A DNA stretch of 64,000 bases. Origin: Vibrio sp. (GTDB taxonomy: Bacteria; Pseudomonadota; Gammaproteobacteria; Enterobacterales; Vibrionaceae). Position 1 is the stretch's first letter. Each line of letters starts with the position of its first letter. Below are positions 17,911 through 27,554 of the stretch, piece after piece. The notes under the pieces were generated by a model that was given only the letters and a program-made list of their open reading frames with translations, made no database searches and was not told the origin of the DNA. Made by a program: the position numbers and the translations under genes. The stretch spans positions 1 through 64,000 of the forward strand of contig JAOICL010000006.1 of assembly GCA_028131545.1 (NCBI GenBank), in the 5' to 3' direction.

Positions 17911-17974
17911 TAAAAATCCCGGCAATATAATGTGAATATTTCGTCAATATTCCATTAAATTGCCGAGATTTTAG
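17911..17974 (-). terminator. Terminator after the acyltransferase gene
   Basis: AAAATCCCGGCAAT (17913-17926) pairs with ATTGCCGAGATTTT (17959-17972); an inner stem AATATT/AATATT extends it. Confidence 0.7.
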
Positions 17975-18013
17975 TATTTACATCCATTATTCAGAGTAAA
18001 AAGAAGCCATAAT

Positions 18014-19123
18014 CTAATTGATTTGGCGATTTTTCACCGGGTTTGCATAACCATTCAATAAATATTTATGCGCCTCTTCTGGTAGTTCTGCTAGCTTTTT
18101 ATCCAATACGGCTTTTACTTTTGAATCAACCGTATCCAGCTCACCAGCCGCTAAATAGTTAATCGGGAATAACTTATAATTTTGGTGTATTTGGCGATCA
18201 AGTTCTTTCGCAAGCAACTCTGGCGTTTCATATTCATCTTCAATAACATCACCAAAGCTCACATTGACTCGGCCTTTGTAGCCAACGAGTCCTTGAACAA
18301 TACTCTCAATATCTTCGAATTCACCCTTTTCATATGTACCTTCGTTCTCTTTCATACACAATTCTCGTGCTTTAGCGATATCACAAGGGTCATTTTCATA
18401 AGAAATGGAAACCGGTACGATTTTAAGAGATTTAATGTATTCTGGAAAAGATATTTTTTGTTTTCTACCTTCTACATGAAACATTTTTAAGATCGCTGGA
18501 TCGGTAAAGTCATTACCATCTTTGGCTCGACCTTCTTTTTGTGCAATCCAAATAGAGTTATTCGTATCCAAAGAATGTTTGATATAGCTCGATAATGTCG
18601 CCAATGCCTTCATCATTTCACGTGGCGCTTTCGCTGAACGTTTAACAATAAAGCTTTTATTTAAACGCATCAATTCTGTAGTACAAGGCTTTTTAAGTAA
18701 GTTATCACCGATGGCAACACGGACTGTTCTATGGTTATTGTCATGTAATCCATAGTTAACTAAAGCTGGGTCCATCGCGATATCTCGGTGATTCGAGACA
18801 AACAAATACGAGGTATTTTTATCCAACTTATCTAAGCCTTCATAAGTTACGCCATCTGTAGAACGCTTTAAAGCGGTTTTGAGATAACCTTTTACTTCTA
18901 TTTGAATGGCTTCAACAGAGATAAATTTTGCGGACTTTGTTTTTAAAACGACTTTAATAATAGGAGCAAGAATACGCTTAATAAACGAAGGTGCTGCTGG
19001 GTATTTATGCTGTAAAATAGCACGAATCAACTCATCATCATGTATGAGTCGCTCAATCGCTGCTGGCACTTCTTCATCATTGTAAGGACGAATGTCAAAG
19101 TAAGGGTCTGTATCTTGAGTCAT
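18014..19123 (-). CDS. 1-acyl-glycerol-3-phosphate acyltransferase-like protein
   Basis: 369 residues of the PlsC/PlsB-type acyltransferase fold, probably a membrane-associated lipid acyltransferase. The catalytic motif reads SNHRDIAMD: H112 followed by D118, i.e. H-x5-D instead of the usual H-x4-D, with D114 also close by. A second motif IAQKEGRAKDG fits the family's substrate-binding EGTR-like block. Strongly hydrophobic stretches near residues 48-65 suggest membrane contact. No phospholipid-synthesis neighbours. Classification is good, but acyl donor, acceptor and even activity are uncertain. Confidence 0.75.
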   Translation of the reverse strand: MTQDTDPYFDIRPYNDEEVPAAIERLIHDDELIRAILQHKYPAAPSFIKRILAPIIKVVLKTKSAKFISVEAIQIEVKGYLKTALKRSTDGVTYEGLDKLDKNTSYLFVSNHRDIAMDPALVNYGLHDNNHRTVRVAIGDNLLKKPCTTELMRLNKSFIVKRSAKAPREMMKALATLSSYIKHSLDTNNSIWIAQKEGRAKDGNDFTDPAILKMFHVEGRKQKISFPEYIKSLKIVPVSISYENDPCDIAKARELCMKENEGTYEKGEFEDIESIVQGLVGYKGRVNVSFGDVIEDEYETPELLAKELDRQIHQNYKLFPINYLAAGELDTVDSKVKAVLDKKLAELPEEAHKYLLNGYANPVKNRQIN

Positions 19124-19434
19124 TTTAAAAATTCTTATCTACTACTTCCAAATAATGCCTTAATTATACAGAACTTCCCGACTCTTGACTCGATAATTTT
19201 CACTATAGATTCTTAACTTCGTTATGATATCTAAGCATTCACGCATCCAGATACATTTAAAATAGTCGATAGAACAAAAAAGAACATTATCGATTAGCCT
19301 TAATCTTCCCACTCCTTTTTAATCATTCTTGTTCTTTGTCTTATTGGGGATACGGGCAGTTTGCGTTACACTATTGAGCATTAGATTCCTCTAAACCAGA
19401 CACCTCTGATAACTCAACGAGAAGAAAACCTTTT
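19124..19434. other. Intergenic region, nothing recognised
   Basis: 311 nt between divergent genes. AT-rich, presumably with both promoters; no repeat, stem or ORF with a ribosome site stands out. Confidence 0.6.
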
Positions 19435-20049
19435 ATGCATCAGTTTGTAAATACTCATATAATGCACAACCATTACATGCAGCTAACGCCTAGAAAAAAT
19501 GCAATTAAGCACCGCCTTCTCTATGTCCAATCTGGAGTCATATTAGCCAAATTAGGTAAAAAGGAATTTGCTGTCGAAGCGGATCAAATGCTATGGCTAC
19601 CCTTTGATTGCCTTTACGGATTAACGATATTACCTAATACGCAGTTTATCGATTTTCAGGTATCTTCTCGTGTTCAGCATGCTTTAGCACATCAAGCGGG
19701 TTATATTACCCCCTCACCTTTGCTTCTCGAGCTATTTAAAGCCACATCCGATGAGAATACGACTTCCGAAAAACAGGATTTAATCAATCGATTAATCTTA
19801 CTTGAATGCAGTCAATCAGAACCTGTACTCTATGACACATCGACCAGTAACATTATCAACCAACAGCTTGCAAACCTAGAAACCACACTGACTTCTTCAG
19901 AGTTACGAGCAGCTCTAGTGATGAGACAAGCTCACAAAGAAATGCAATCAGGTATAAAAGAAGACACCGTTGTTCAACGATATTATCAAGGTGATCATCA
20001 TTCGTTTCAACATATGAAAAACGCATTATTGGGTGATGAACACCTGTAG
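19435..20049 (+). CDS. Cupin-type AraC-like sensor protein lacking a clear HTH
   Basis: 204 residues. The first 100 look like the N-terminal cupin of AraC-family regulators: a rising beta pattern with HRLLYVQSGVILAKLGKKEFAVEADQMLWLPFD. The C-terminal half is helical (LINRLILLECS, LRAALVMRQAHKEM) but shows neither of the two AraC helix-turn-helix units nor the family's FxxxFKxxxGxxPxxYR signature, and the total length is some 60-80 residues short of a full regulator. It may be a ligand-binding partner, an anti-activator or a truncated regulator. No frame-continuing HTH is present after the stop, which is followed at once by a terminator. Confidence 0.6.
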   Translation: MHQFVNTHIMHNHYMQLTPRKNAIKHRLLYVQSGVILAKLGKKEFAVEADQMLWLPFDCLYGLTILPNTQFIDFQVSSRVQHALAHQAGYITPSPLLLELFKATSDENTTSEKQDLINRLILLECSQSEPVLYDTSTSNIINQQLANLETTLTSSELRAALVMRQAHKEMQSGIKEDTVVQRYYQGDHHSFQHMKNALLGDEHL

Positions 20050-20057
20050 CGGCAACG

Positions 20058-20090
20058 AAAAAGGGAAGCAATAATACTTCCCTTTTTTAT
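20058..20090. terminator. Bidirectional terminator
   Basis: AAAAAGGGAAG (20058-20068) pairs with CTTCCCTTTTT, serving the plus-strand cupin gene and the convergent methyltransferase gene, whose stop codon overlaps it. Confidence 0.85.
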
Positions 20091-20680
20091 TTTTGAGCAA
20101 TGGACATCATCAACTTTCTGCCAGAATCAAGGTCGTATTGGACGGATTCTGTTACTGAAACCCCAGAGAATCCAACGGCATTCAGTACTGATTTCACTCG
20201 TACTGTATAGTCCATCACTTCTTCCGTTTCAATAATGTCCCAAGCCATGAAGTAACCTCTTTTATTTAATAAGGTTAAAGCGATGTCTGCCACTTCTGAT
20301 AAATTATTGATATAAATAAGAACACTGTTGGCAGTAATCAAATCAAACTGCTTTTCAAAGGCTGGATGCATAGCAACCAACCCTCTTGTCAATGTATCCA
20401 CAACAGGCTCAACGTGCTTTAACTCTTTAAGTTCAAGCTGTTCTATCATGGCTTCTGAAGGATCAAGTGCAACCAATGATTTTGCATGTTCAGATAATAA
20501 TTCGGTTAACAGGCCTGTGCCGCATCCAATATCAAGTACATGACTGCCTTTAACCGCTCCAAAATGGCCGAGAATAGAACGAAAAGCCGCTTTCGCTCGT
20601 TGCTGGTATTCTGGGTTACTATCCCAATCTGTGGCTAATTGATCCCAATCCATCGATTTATTACTCATCCAACGTACCAT
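20087..20680 (-). CDS. Class I SAM-dependent methyltransferase
   Basis: 197 residues. SAM-binding motif I is HVLDIGCGTGLLTEL (about residues 47-61), the acidic residue after strand 2 is in LVALDPSEAMIEQL, and FDLITANSVLIYINN is motif IV-like. It resembles small UbiE/MenG-fold methyltransferases, but the substrate cannot be told. Two starts are possible, ATG 20680 and ATG 20668, neither with a strong ribosome site. Not in an obvious operon. Confidence 0.85.
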   Translation of the reverse strand: MVRWMSNKSMDWDQLATDWDSNPEYQQRAKAAFRSILGHFGAVKGSHVLDIGCGTGLLTELLSEHAKSLVALDPSEAMIEQLELKELKHVEPVVDTLTRGLVAMHPAFEKQFDLITANSVLIYINNLSEVADIALTLLNKRGYFMAWDIIETEEVMDYTVRVKSVLNAVGFSGVSVTESVQYDLDSGRKLMMSIAQK

Positions 20681-20882
20681 TACCTATTTCTATTCGCTCA
20701 CCCTAAGGCTACGCTTTAAACGTTAAAGTCTCTTAAATGTCTCTGATTCTATAAGACAATATTGACATAAAAGCGATTATACAATGTTTTCTACTGAGTG
20801 CTACCCAGTGAAAAAATATTTTCGCTCTACAATCTTCAATAAGTCATAGACTTAGATCACCCTAACATATAGAGTAATAACT

Positions 20883-23243
20883 CTAGACTTTAAGGGCGTT
20901 TAATTTCGCCTGTGCTATACCGTACACACTCATTGGATCGTAACTTCCGATTAAATCGGCTTCACCAGCTTGACATCCCAATAGTAACTCTACCGCTTCT
21001 TTCACATGTTCAATGGCCCAAATAGTAAATTCCCCTTTGCCAATCGCTTGAACAATATCACTACGAAGCATTAAATTATGGACGTTAGATTGTGGAATAA
21101 TCACTCCCTTCCCTTGCACTTCTCCTTTTAAAGCACAAACATCATAGAAACCTTCTATTTTTTCGTTGAGCCCACCAATCGGTTGAGCTTCCCCAAACTG
21201 ATTCATCGAACCAGTTATCGCAAAGTGTTGCTGTACAGGGATACCTGAGAAAGCAGAAACGATGGCACAGAACTCAGCCATACTGGCACTATCACCATCA
21301 ACACCGCCATAGGATTGCTCAAAGGTAATCGTCGTTGTTAAAGGTACTCGTGCGGTTTTACCAAAGATACTCAGTAAATAAGCGGAAAGTGTCATGACGC
21401 CTTTAGCATGAATACTGCCACTCATATCCACATTACGCTCAATATTAATGACTTCACCATGTCCATACGCCGTTGTTGCCGTTATACGATTAGGCGCCCC
21501 AAAAGCATATTCACTTGTCGCTAATACCGATAATGCGTTGACCTGCCCAACGGCACTTCCATCCACTTTGATCAAGGTTGTGCCATTTTCATACCCTTCC
21601 ATGACCTTATCTTGTAGGCGTGAAACTCGCATTTTTTGATTGTTAAGCGCTTCTTCCACATGAGAAACTCGAATCATATTAGCATTCGATTGTTTCGCTA
21701 CATAATGGCTTTCTCGTAAAAGATTGGCTATGTGAGCCGAATCCAAAGACAATTTATTTTGATTATCGGCAACACGTGAGCTGTATTCGATAATTCGACT
21801 CAACGACTTTTTATCACAATGCAGTAAGCTGTTTTCATGTGCCACACTGGCGATAAAACGCGTATATTGTATTTCAGATTCCTCTGTACGTGACATCTCA
21901 TCTTCAAAGTCAGCCGTCACTCGGAACAACTCTCGGAACTCGGGATCATAATGCTGAAGTAATTGGTAAGTTCGATAATCTCCAAAGAGAATAATCTTAA
22001 CATCTAAAGGAATTGGTTCTGGATCGAGCGTGACAGCGCCTGTGAGTGTCACTTCCTTTTCAAGCGATGTTAGGCTAAGTTGGCGAGCTCTTAATGCACG
22101 TTTCAACCCATCCCACACATAAGGACGTTCAAGTACTTTGACTGCATCCATCATCAGCACTCCACCATTGGCACGGTGTAAGCTTCCCCCACGAATAAGA
22201 GAGAAGTCAGTAAAGACCGTACCTTTAAAGGTCGCTGTTTCTACATGCCCAAACAGTGAATGGTAATTGGGGTTATCTTCGATAACGATAGGGAATGTGT
22301 CTGATTCTTGTGAAACAATGGTATTAATTTTGTATCGACGAGGAAGCTTTTTATCTAATGCAGCTTTCGCCATATCATCTTGTTCTGACGTATCTTCTAA
22401 AAATATATCTGCGTTTTCAACAATGTCTTTTCTTAACGCTTGTAAGTAGGCTTTCACACTACTTAACTCTTTATATTTATCGATTAAAGAAGTAATAAAG
22501 TGGTCGATGACATCCAATGCAACTTCATCATTGAGTTTCTTAATTTTGTTGCTGTATTCTTCTTCCCATTCTGTGAGCTGTCGTACCATATTACGAAGCT
22601 CAACTTCTAGTTCATCTATAGTATTAGAAAACTGATCCTTTGTACTGACATCAAGTTGTTCGAATTTTTCTTCTGTGTAGGGCTGCTCACCATCTAAAGC
22701 AACAAATTCGTAATCACCTTGTGCCGTAATCGTCAGTTGAATGCTCTTTTCTTTAGATCGTTTAGACAATATATCTAATTTCGATTGTTGTCTTTTAGTT
22801 AATTGATTTTTGAGTATATCGGCTCGGCTAAAATACATTTCATTATCGAAAGCCAAAGGCAGCGCTTTCAAAAGCTTCACCATCAGACCTTCAATATCCA
22901 ATTTAAACTCTTGGCCTAAACCAGCGGGTAATTTTAGTATTTTAGGCGTTCTAATATCTTGAAAGTTAGCAATATAGCACCAGTCATATAAGGTAGTTGA
23001 TGAGATATAATGGTTGTTAAGATATCGCAGTATCATCGTGCGCTTACCGAGCCCATTACGACCGACAGCATAAATGTTATACCCTTTATCTTTTGTAGAC
23101 ATAGCAAACTCGACGGCTTTTTGAGCTCGTTCTTGTCCGAGTATATCTTCGATTGGCGCTAAGTCCTTTGTTGATTTACTCGATAGGTTATCCAGTCGTG
23201 CCTGGTGATACACCTCACTTGCAGCTAACTTCGTTATCGCCAT
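20883..23243 (-). CDS. Lon-type ATP-dependent protease (YcbZ/LonH-like)
   Basis: 786 residues: an N-terminal AAA+ core (Walker A variant GRNGLGKRT at 61-69), a long inserted coiled coil (about 140-260), AAA+ continuation with Walker B-like GGVLMMDAVKVL, and a C-terminal Lon protease domain. The catalytic Ser is in DGDSAS (about S652) and the Lys in GGLNEKIEG (about K695); the 43-residue spacing equals that of E. coli Lon (Ser679/Lys722). Overall order matches E. coli YcbZ and archaeal-type LonB more than classical Lon, since the N-terminal substrate domain is missing. It is probably an active cytoplasmic protease; partners unknown. In many bacteria the related gene lies near fabA, which is not seen here. 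Confidence 0.88.
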   Translation of the reverse strand: MAITKLAASEVYHQARLDNLSSKSTKDLAPIEDILGQERAQKAVEFAMSTKDKGYNIYAVGRNGLGKRTMILRYLNNHYISSTTLYDWCYIANFQDIRTPKILKLPAGLGQEFKLDIEGLMVKLLKALPLAFDNEMYFSRADILKNQLTKRQQSKLDILSKRSKEKSIQLTITAQGDYEFVALDGEQPYTEEKFEQLDVSTKDQFSNTIDELEVELRNMVRQLTEWEEEYSNKIKKLNDEVALDVIDHFITSLIDKYKELSSVKAYLQALRKDIVENADIFLEDTSEQDDMAKAALDKKLPRRYKINTIVSQESDTFPIVIEDNPNYHSLFGHVETATFKGTVFTDFSLIRGGSLHRANGGVLMMDAVKVLERPYVWDGLKRALRARQLSLTSLEKEVTLTGAVTLDPEPIPLDVKIILFGDYRTYQLLQHYDPEFRELFRVTADFEDEMSRTEESEIQYTRFIASVAHENSLLHCDKKSLSRIIEYSSRVADNQNKLSLDSAHIANLLRESHYVAKQSNANMIRVSHVEEALNNQKMRVSRLQDKVMEGYENGTTLIKVDGSAVGQVNALSVLATSEYAFGAPNRITATTAYGHGEVINIERNVDMSGSIHAKGVMTLSAYLLSIFGKTARVPLTTTITFEQSYGGVDGDSASMAEFCAIVSAFSGIPVQQHFAITGSMNQFGEAQPIGGLNEKIEGFYDVCALKGEVQGKGVIIPQSNVHNLMLRSDIVQAIGKGEFTIWAIEHVKEAVELLLGCQAGEADLIGSYDPMSVYGIAQAKLNALKV

Positions 23244-23460
23244 GCCTTTTCTCCCTCAACTTACTTGAATATATAAGTTTATACGGATTCTGTATCTTCG
23301 CAGTTTTCTCATAGAGAAATAATTTTATTCCATGGTAAATAGAACCAAAATTCATGACGTAATCTAGGATGGCTCATACTTCCAGAACCTTAATTCGAAC
23401 CCATACCTTGATTGTGCCACACTGTATTCAGGCTCTGGACTTTTCAAATAAGGGATTAAC

Positions 23461-23886
23461 ATGTCAAAGAAATGGACACAACGATTTTTACAAATGGCCG
23501 AACTTGTCGGTTCTTGGAGTAAAGACCCATCGACCCAAGTTGGGGCTGTTATTACTCAAAAAAACCGCATCGTCTCTGTTGGTTTCAATGGATACCCAAA
23601 CGGTATCGCAGACAGTGCCGAAACAGATGAACGTGAAATGAAGTACCTTAAAACGATTCACGCAGAAGAAAATGCCATCCTATTTGCTAAGCGAGATTTA
23701 AAAGATTGTGAAATTTGGGTAACCCATTTCCCTTGTCCTAATTGCGCAGCAAAAATCATTCAAACCGGCATTTCAATGGTACATTGTCCAAAGCAAACCG
23801 ACGATTTTTTGTCTCGTTGGGGTGAAAAAATCAAGATCAGCGAGGATATGTTTACTCAGGCAGGTGTCACCGTACATTGGGTATAA
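23461..23886 (+). CDS. Deoxycytidylate deaminase-like zinc enzyme (ComEB-type)
   Basis: 141 residues, a compact cytidine/dCMP deaminase fold. The zinc site is complete: H67-A-E69 (IHAEEN) supplies the ligand and catalytic Glu, and C92 and C95 (PCPNC) the other ligands. The N-terminal stretch GSWSKDPSTQVGAVI is typical of dCMP deaminases, which give dUMP for dTMP synthesis. ATG 23461 is chosen because the in-frame upstream alternative belongs to another frame and gives no conserved sequence. The stop codon lies in a five-unit 17-bp repeat. Confidence 0.88.
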   Translation: MSKKWTQRFLQMAELVGSWSKDPSTQVGAVITQKNRIVSVGFNGYPNGIADSAETDEREMKYLKTIHAEENAILFAKRDLKDCEIWVTHFPCPNCAAKIIQTGISMVHCPKQTDDFLSRWGEKIKISEDMFTQAGVTVHWV

Positions 23887-23955
23887 CGGTACATTAGGTA
23901 TGAAGGTACATGGAGTATGACGGTATATTGGGTGTAAAAATATATTAAACGTAAC
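23871..23955. repeat. Tandem repeat, 17 bp x 5, spanning the deaminase stop
   Basis: Units CGTACATTGGGTATAAC, GGTACATTAGGTATGAA, GGTACATGGAGTATGAC, GGTATATTGGGTGTAAA, AATATATTAAACGTAAC. The first unit includes the last codons (HWV) and the stop TAA at 23884-23886. Similarity decays with distance from the gene. Confidence 0.92.
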
Positions 23956-24005
23956 AAAAAAGCCACCTAATGCACTATTACTAGTGACTATTAGATGGCT
24001 TTTAT
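23956..24005. terminator. Bidirectional terminator
   Basis: AAAAGCCACCTAAT (23958-23971) pairs with ATTAGATGGCTTTT (23990-24003), flanked by A and T runs, between convergent genes. Confidence 0.85.
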
Positions 24006-24017
24006 TTTTATCCGAAA

Positions 24018-25517
24018 TTAACGGAATCGATTCATTGTTGGGTCCATGAAGTGGTGATTACGACCGCCACCGCCTTGTTGACCATAACCGTAACGGCTAT
24101 CAAACTCTTCTTGGTCATGTCTTGACTGCATTGTACGGTACTTAAAGTGCGTACTTAGTAGAACAAGAACAGGGCCAATGATTGAACATACTAACGCCAG
24201 TGAGCCAAACCAGATAACAGAGACTAACGACACAGTATGTGGGTTAATTTGGTCTAATTCTTTTGTACCTTCTACGTGAGCTGCCATGCGGTAGATCTGG
24301 TTAGATAAGTACATTTGCGTAATATCAGAGTTAACTTCTTTCACTTTTAACTGTAAGTTAAAGTTTTCTTCGTTCAGTGCTTCGATACGGTTTAATGTAT
24401 CAGTATAGGTGCTGTCTAGACGCTCTAGATCTCCATATACTCGCTCGTTCTTCTCTTTCATCTTCGCTTCTAAGTCAGCTTCTGCTTGTACCGAAGAGTT
24501 CGATGCTGATTTCTTAAGCTGTGCATGACGACGGTTTAAACCTGAAATCGTTTGGTTGTACTCTTTGATTTTTTGATCTAAATCACTAAGAACTAATGAA
24601 TATTGCTCTTCTAGTGCTTTAAATCCAAAGCTACCATCGTTACCCGTTGTTTCAAGACCACCAGAAACCAATGCGTTAATCTGCTCTTGAAGCTTGTTAA
24701 TTTGAACCATGTATTTTTCACGAATTTGCTCTTGTGTTGTAGAGAAGAACGACTCGTTGACTTCTTGGTCCATTAACTTACGTACATCAGCCAATTTATT
24801 TTCAAGCGTTTCGATTTGCTTTGCACGCATTGCTGAATTAGAGCCTTTGCTTTCAGACATTTGCTGAAGTGCTGCTTGTTTCTTCGCTGTTAATTCTTTA
24901 AGAACTTGAGATTTCTCTGCCATCACACGAGAGCGTGCTGCGCGGTTACGTTGAAGGCTTTTCTCTACTGCAGGTAGAGAGGTCATGCTCTTCGAGATAT
25001 CTTCTTTTTGTACCGCTAGGCGGTTTTCAAATTCTTCTTCGTTTTCTTTAAACTTCGCTTCAATTTCTGCTTTCTTATCGTCGTATTCAGAACGGATACG
25101 TGCAATCTTTTCTTTGTTGATTTCAATCATATCTTGATAAGATTCGCGTTCGATTTCTTTGCGGTTCGCTTGGAACGTTAAGTTAGCAAAGTTACGCTCG
25201 AAGCCGTTAAATAAGGTTTCGAATGTAATGAAACACACAAACAATGAAAATACGATGTACAGTAATTTACTCTTCTTACCGTACCAAATACCCAAACTCA
25301 GTGGGATTTTTGATAATTCACACAGTGCAACCATAACAAAAGGGGCAGCAGCAATGAAGATAGCGATAATATTCGCGTTTGCTTCCATTGCCTGCATAGC
25401 AGTCGCACCAGAGATACCTAGACCGATAAGAACCGCGCCTAGCTCAATGAATAAAGCAAGAGAAAATACAAATTTACTCTCCTTCATTAAATCTACTTGA
25501 AACTTTTTCTTTTTCAT
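24018..25517 (-). CDS. Polytopic membrane protein with a very long coiled coil, unknown function
   Basis: About 499 residues. Three hydrophobic segments near the N-terminus (about 18-40, 48-68, 83-105) lead into some 260 residues of charged heptad-like sequence rich in Glu, Lys and Gln (about 125-395), followed by one more TM (about 425-450) and a Gly/His/Arg-rich tail (YGYGQQGGGGRNHHFMD). ATG 25517 is preferred to TTG 25529. The layout suggests a scaffold or sensor with a large cytoplasmic or periplasmic rod between membrane segments. No enzymatic motif. Such proteins appear in vibrio genomes, but I know of no assigned function. Confidence 0.75.
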   Translation of the reverse strand: MKKKKFQVDLMKESKFVFSLALFIELGAVLIGLGISGATAMQAMEANANIIAIFIAAAPFVMVALCELSKIPLSLGIWYGKKSKLLYIVFSLFVCFITFETLFNGFERNFANLTFQANRKEIERESYQDMIEINKEKIARIRSEYDDKKAEIEAKFKENEEEFENRLAVQKEDISKSMTSLPAVEKSLQRNRAARSRVMAEKSQVLKELTAKKQAALQQMSESKGSNSAMRAKQIETLENKLADVRKLMDQEVNESFFSTTQEQIREKYMVQINKLQEQINALVSGGLETTGNDGSFGFKALEEQYSLVLSDLDQKIKEYNQTISGLNRRHAQLKKSASNSSVQAEADLEAKMKEKNERVYGDLERLDSTYTDTLNRIEALNEENFNLQLKVKEVNSDITQMYLSNQIYRMAAHVEGTKELDQINPHTVSLVSVIWFGSLALVCSIIGPVLVLLSTHFKYRTMQSRHDQEEFDSRYGYGQQGGGGRNHHFMDPTMNRFR

Positions 25518-26010
25518 CACCAAACTCAACTTTAAATGCTAAACAATTAATAGAGGCAAACTACCTCTGAAATATAAAAATACAGAAGAAAACCAAATGT
25601 TCTTTCTTCGTTTTCTTGATGAGGAGTATTTTATGAGTAATTAAGCATCTCGGTGTCATTGGTTTGTTTATTTTGCATCCCAAATGACAGAAAAATGTGA
25701 ATTGAAACACAAAAAACCATCAAGAATAATCATTTACATTATTGAATAACCATTAAATATCAATCTGTTACACATAAATCATTATGAAACTGAGCGAATG
25801 ACAAAACCATGACATTCCCTATAATCCCTTCTTTGATATGCATCAATATCACAATATACCCACCGTGTACCTTATATAGAGTAAGCATTTAAGATGGCCT
25901 TTCTTACCGCCTTTATCCCATATGTGACAAAGGCAATAGCGCTACTTATTTTATAACTGTCTATTCTTTTATAATGACTTCTTCTTTTACTTAATGATAT
26001 AGGTATACAC
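25518..26010. promoter_or_regulatory. Divergent intergenic region upstream of pykA
   Basis: About 490 nt of AT-rich sequence between divergent genes. Presumably holds the promoters of pykA and the coiled-coil gene. A TGTGAATTGAAACACA segment near 25695 is CRP-like in its left half only. No ORF with a good ribosome site or strong stem seen. Confidence 0.45.
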
Positions 26011-27453
26011 ATGTCTCGTTTCCGTCGAACAAAGATTGTTGCAACACTGGGTCCAGCTACTGAATCTCAAGACATCCTGACAAAACTGATTGAGACCGGT
26101 GTCAATGTCGTACGATTGAACTTTTCACATGGTCAAACACAAGACCACATCGATAAAGCAACGCTAATACGTAACATTGCAAAAGAGCTCGATACTCATG
26201 TAGCCATCTTAGGCGACTTACAAGGCCCCAAAATTCGAGTCGCAAAGTTCAAAGAAAATAAAGTTCATTTACCCGTCGGTGCAAAGTTTGTACTCGATGC
26301 TGAATTAGACAATGATGCTGGCACAGAACACAGCGTAGGGATAGATTATAAAGCCCTCCCACAAGATTTAATTCCGACCGATACCCTATTGCTCGATGAC
26401 GGACGAATACAGCTCGTCGTAAATCATATCGAAGGCCACAAAATACATACAACGGTAACGGTTGGTGGGATATTATCGAATAATAAAGGGATTAATAAAA
26501 AGGGAGGGGGTCTTTCCGCTGAAGCATTAACGGAAAAGGATAAGCGCGATATTATTACTGCTGCTCAGATCAAAGTGGATTACCTTGCTGTTTCTTTCCC
26601 TCGCACTGGAAGTGATATCCAATATGCACGTCGATTGGCTCAAGAAGCGGGATTTACCCCTAAGCTAGTCGCCAAAGTTGAACGAGCTGAAGCCGTTGCA
26701 ACACCAGAAGCGATGGACGATATTATCATCGCCAGTGATGGAATTATGGTTGCTCGAGGCGATTTAGGTGTTGAAATCGGAGACCCTGAATTAGTTGCAG
26801 CCCAAAAACAGCTGATCAGTCGCGCAAGGAAGCAAAATAAATTTGTCATTACCGCAACACAAATGATGGAATCTATGATCTCCAGCCCAATGCCAACACG
26901 CGCAGAGGTCATGGATGTCGCTAACGCCGTGATTGATGGGACCGATGCTGTCATGCTTTCAGGCGAAACGGCCGCAGGTCAATACCCTATAGAAGCGGTT
27001 CGCTCTATGGCTGAAGTGTGCTTAGGCGCAGAAAAAATGCCACTCACCAGCCAGTCGAGCTATCGTATCGACCATGAATTCAAAAACATTAACGAATCCA
27101 TATCAATGGCCACTATTTATGCCGCTAACCATTTAAAGGGGGTTACGGCTATGATTACCCTAACAGAAAGTGGTAGTACAGCCCTGATGATGTCTCGTTT
27201 AAGCTCAGCTTTACCTATATATGGTCTTTCTACTCATAATGAAGCGCTTAATGCCATGACCATGTATCGTGGTGTTTTCCCATTAAAGTTTAATGAACGA
27301 GGAGATGGTGGCTCTGCTATAGCACGAGCAGCGACTCAAGTATTAAAGGAAAAGGGGTTATTAACGACTGGGGATACTGTCATCATTACACAGGGCGATG
27401 TAATGAACAGTGCTGGTACAACAAACTGCATGCGAATTGTAGATGTCGAGTAA
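26011..27453 (+). CDS. pykA: Pyruvate kinase, PykA type
   Basis: Converts phosphoenolpyruvate and ADP to pyruvate and ATP. Its 480 residues equal E. coli PykA in length, with extended identity in places, e.g. [35 protein letters not shown] and [20 protein letters not shown]. The catalytic and metal-binding elements ([36 protein letters not shown]) are all intact. It is the AMP/sugar-phosphate regulated PykA branch rather than PykF (inference from similarity). Monocistronic with its own terminator. Confidence 0.96.
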   Translation: MSRFRRTKIVATLGPATESQDILTKLIETGVNVVRLNFSHGQTQDHIDKATLIRNIAKELDTHVAILGDLQGPKIRVAKFKENKVHLPVGAKFVLDAELDNDAGTEHSVGIDYKALPQDLIPTDTLLLDDGRIQLVVNHIEGHKIHTTVTVGGILSNNKGINKKGGGLSAEALTEKDKRDIITAAQIKVDYLAVSFPRTGSDIQYARRLAQEAGFTPKLVAKVERAEAVATPEAMDDIIIASDGIMVARGDLGVEIGDPELVAAQKQLISRARKQNKFVITATQMMESMISSPMPTRAEVMDVANAVIDGTDAVMLSGETAAGQYPIEAVRSMAEVCLGAEKMPLTSQSSYRIDHEFKNINESISMATIYAANHLKGVTAMITLTESGSTALMMSRLSSALPIYGLSTHNEALNAMTMYRGVFPLKFNERGDGGSAIARAATQVLKEKGLLTTGDTVIITQGDVMNSAGTTNCMRIVDVE

Positions 27454-27502
27454 TTTTCATTACTCAATAATATACCTTCTACTTCTCATCTGTACCAAAA
27501 TC

Positions 27503-27531
27503 AAAAAAAAGAGCCTGATGGCTCTTTTTTT
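27503..27531. terminator. Bidirectional terminator after pykA
   Basis: AAAAAAAAGAGCC pairs with GGCTCTTTTTTT across TGAT, between convergent genes. Confidence 0.92.
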
Positions 27532-27554
27532 ATTTATCTCAAAATAACTGGGGT

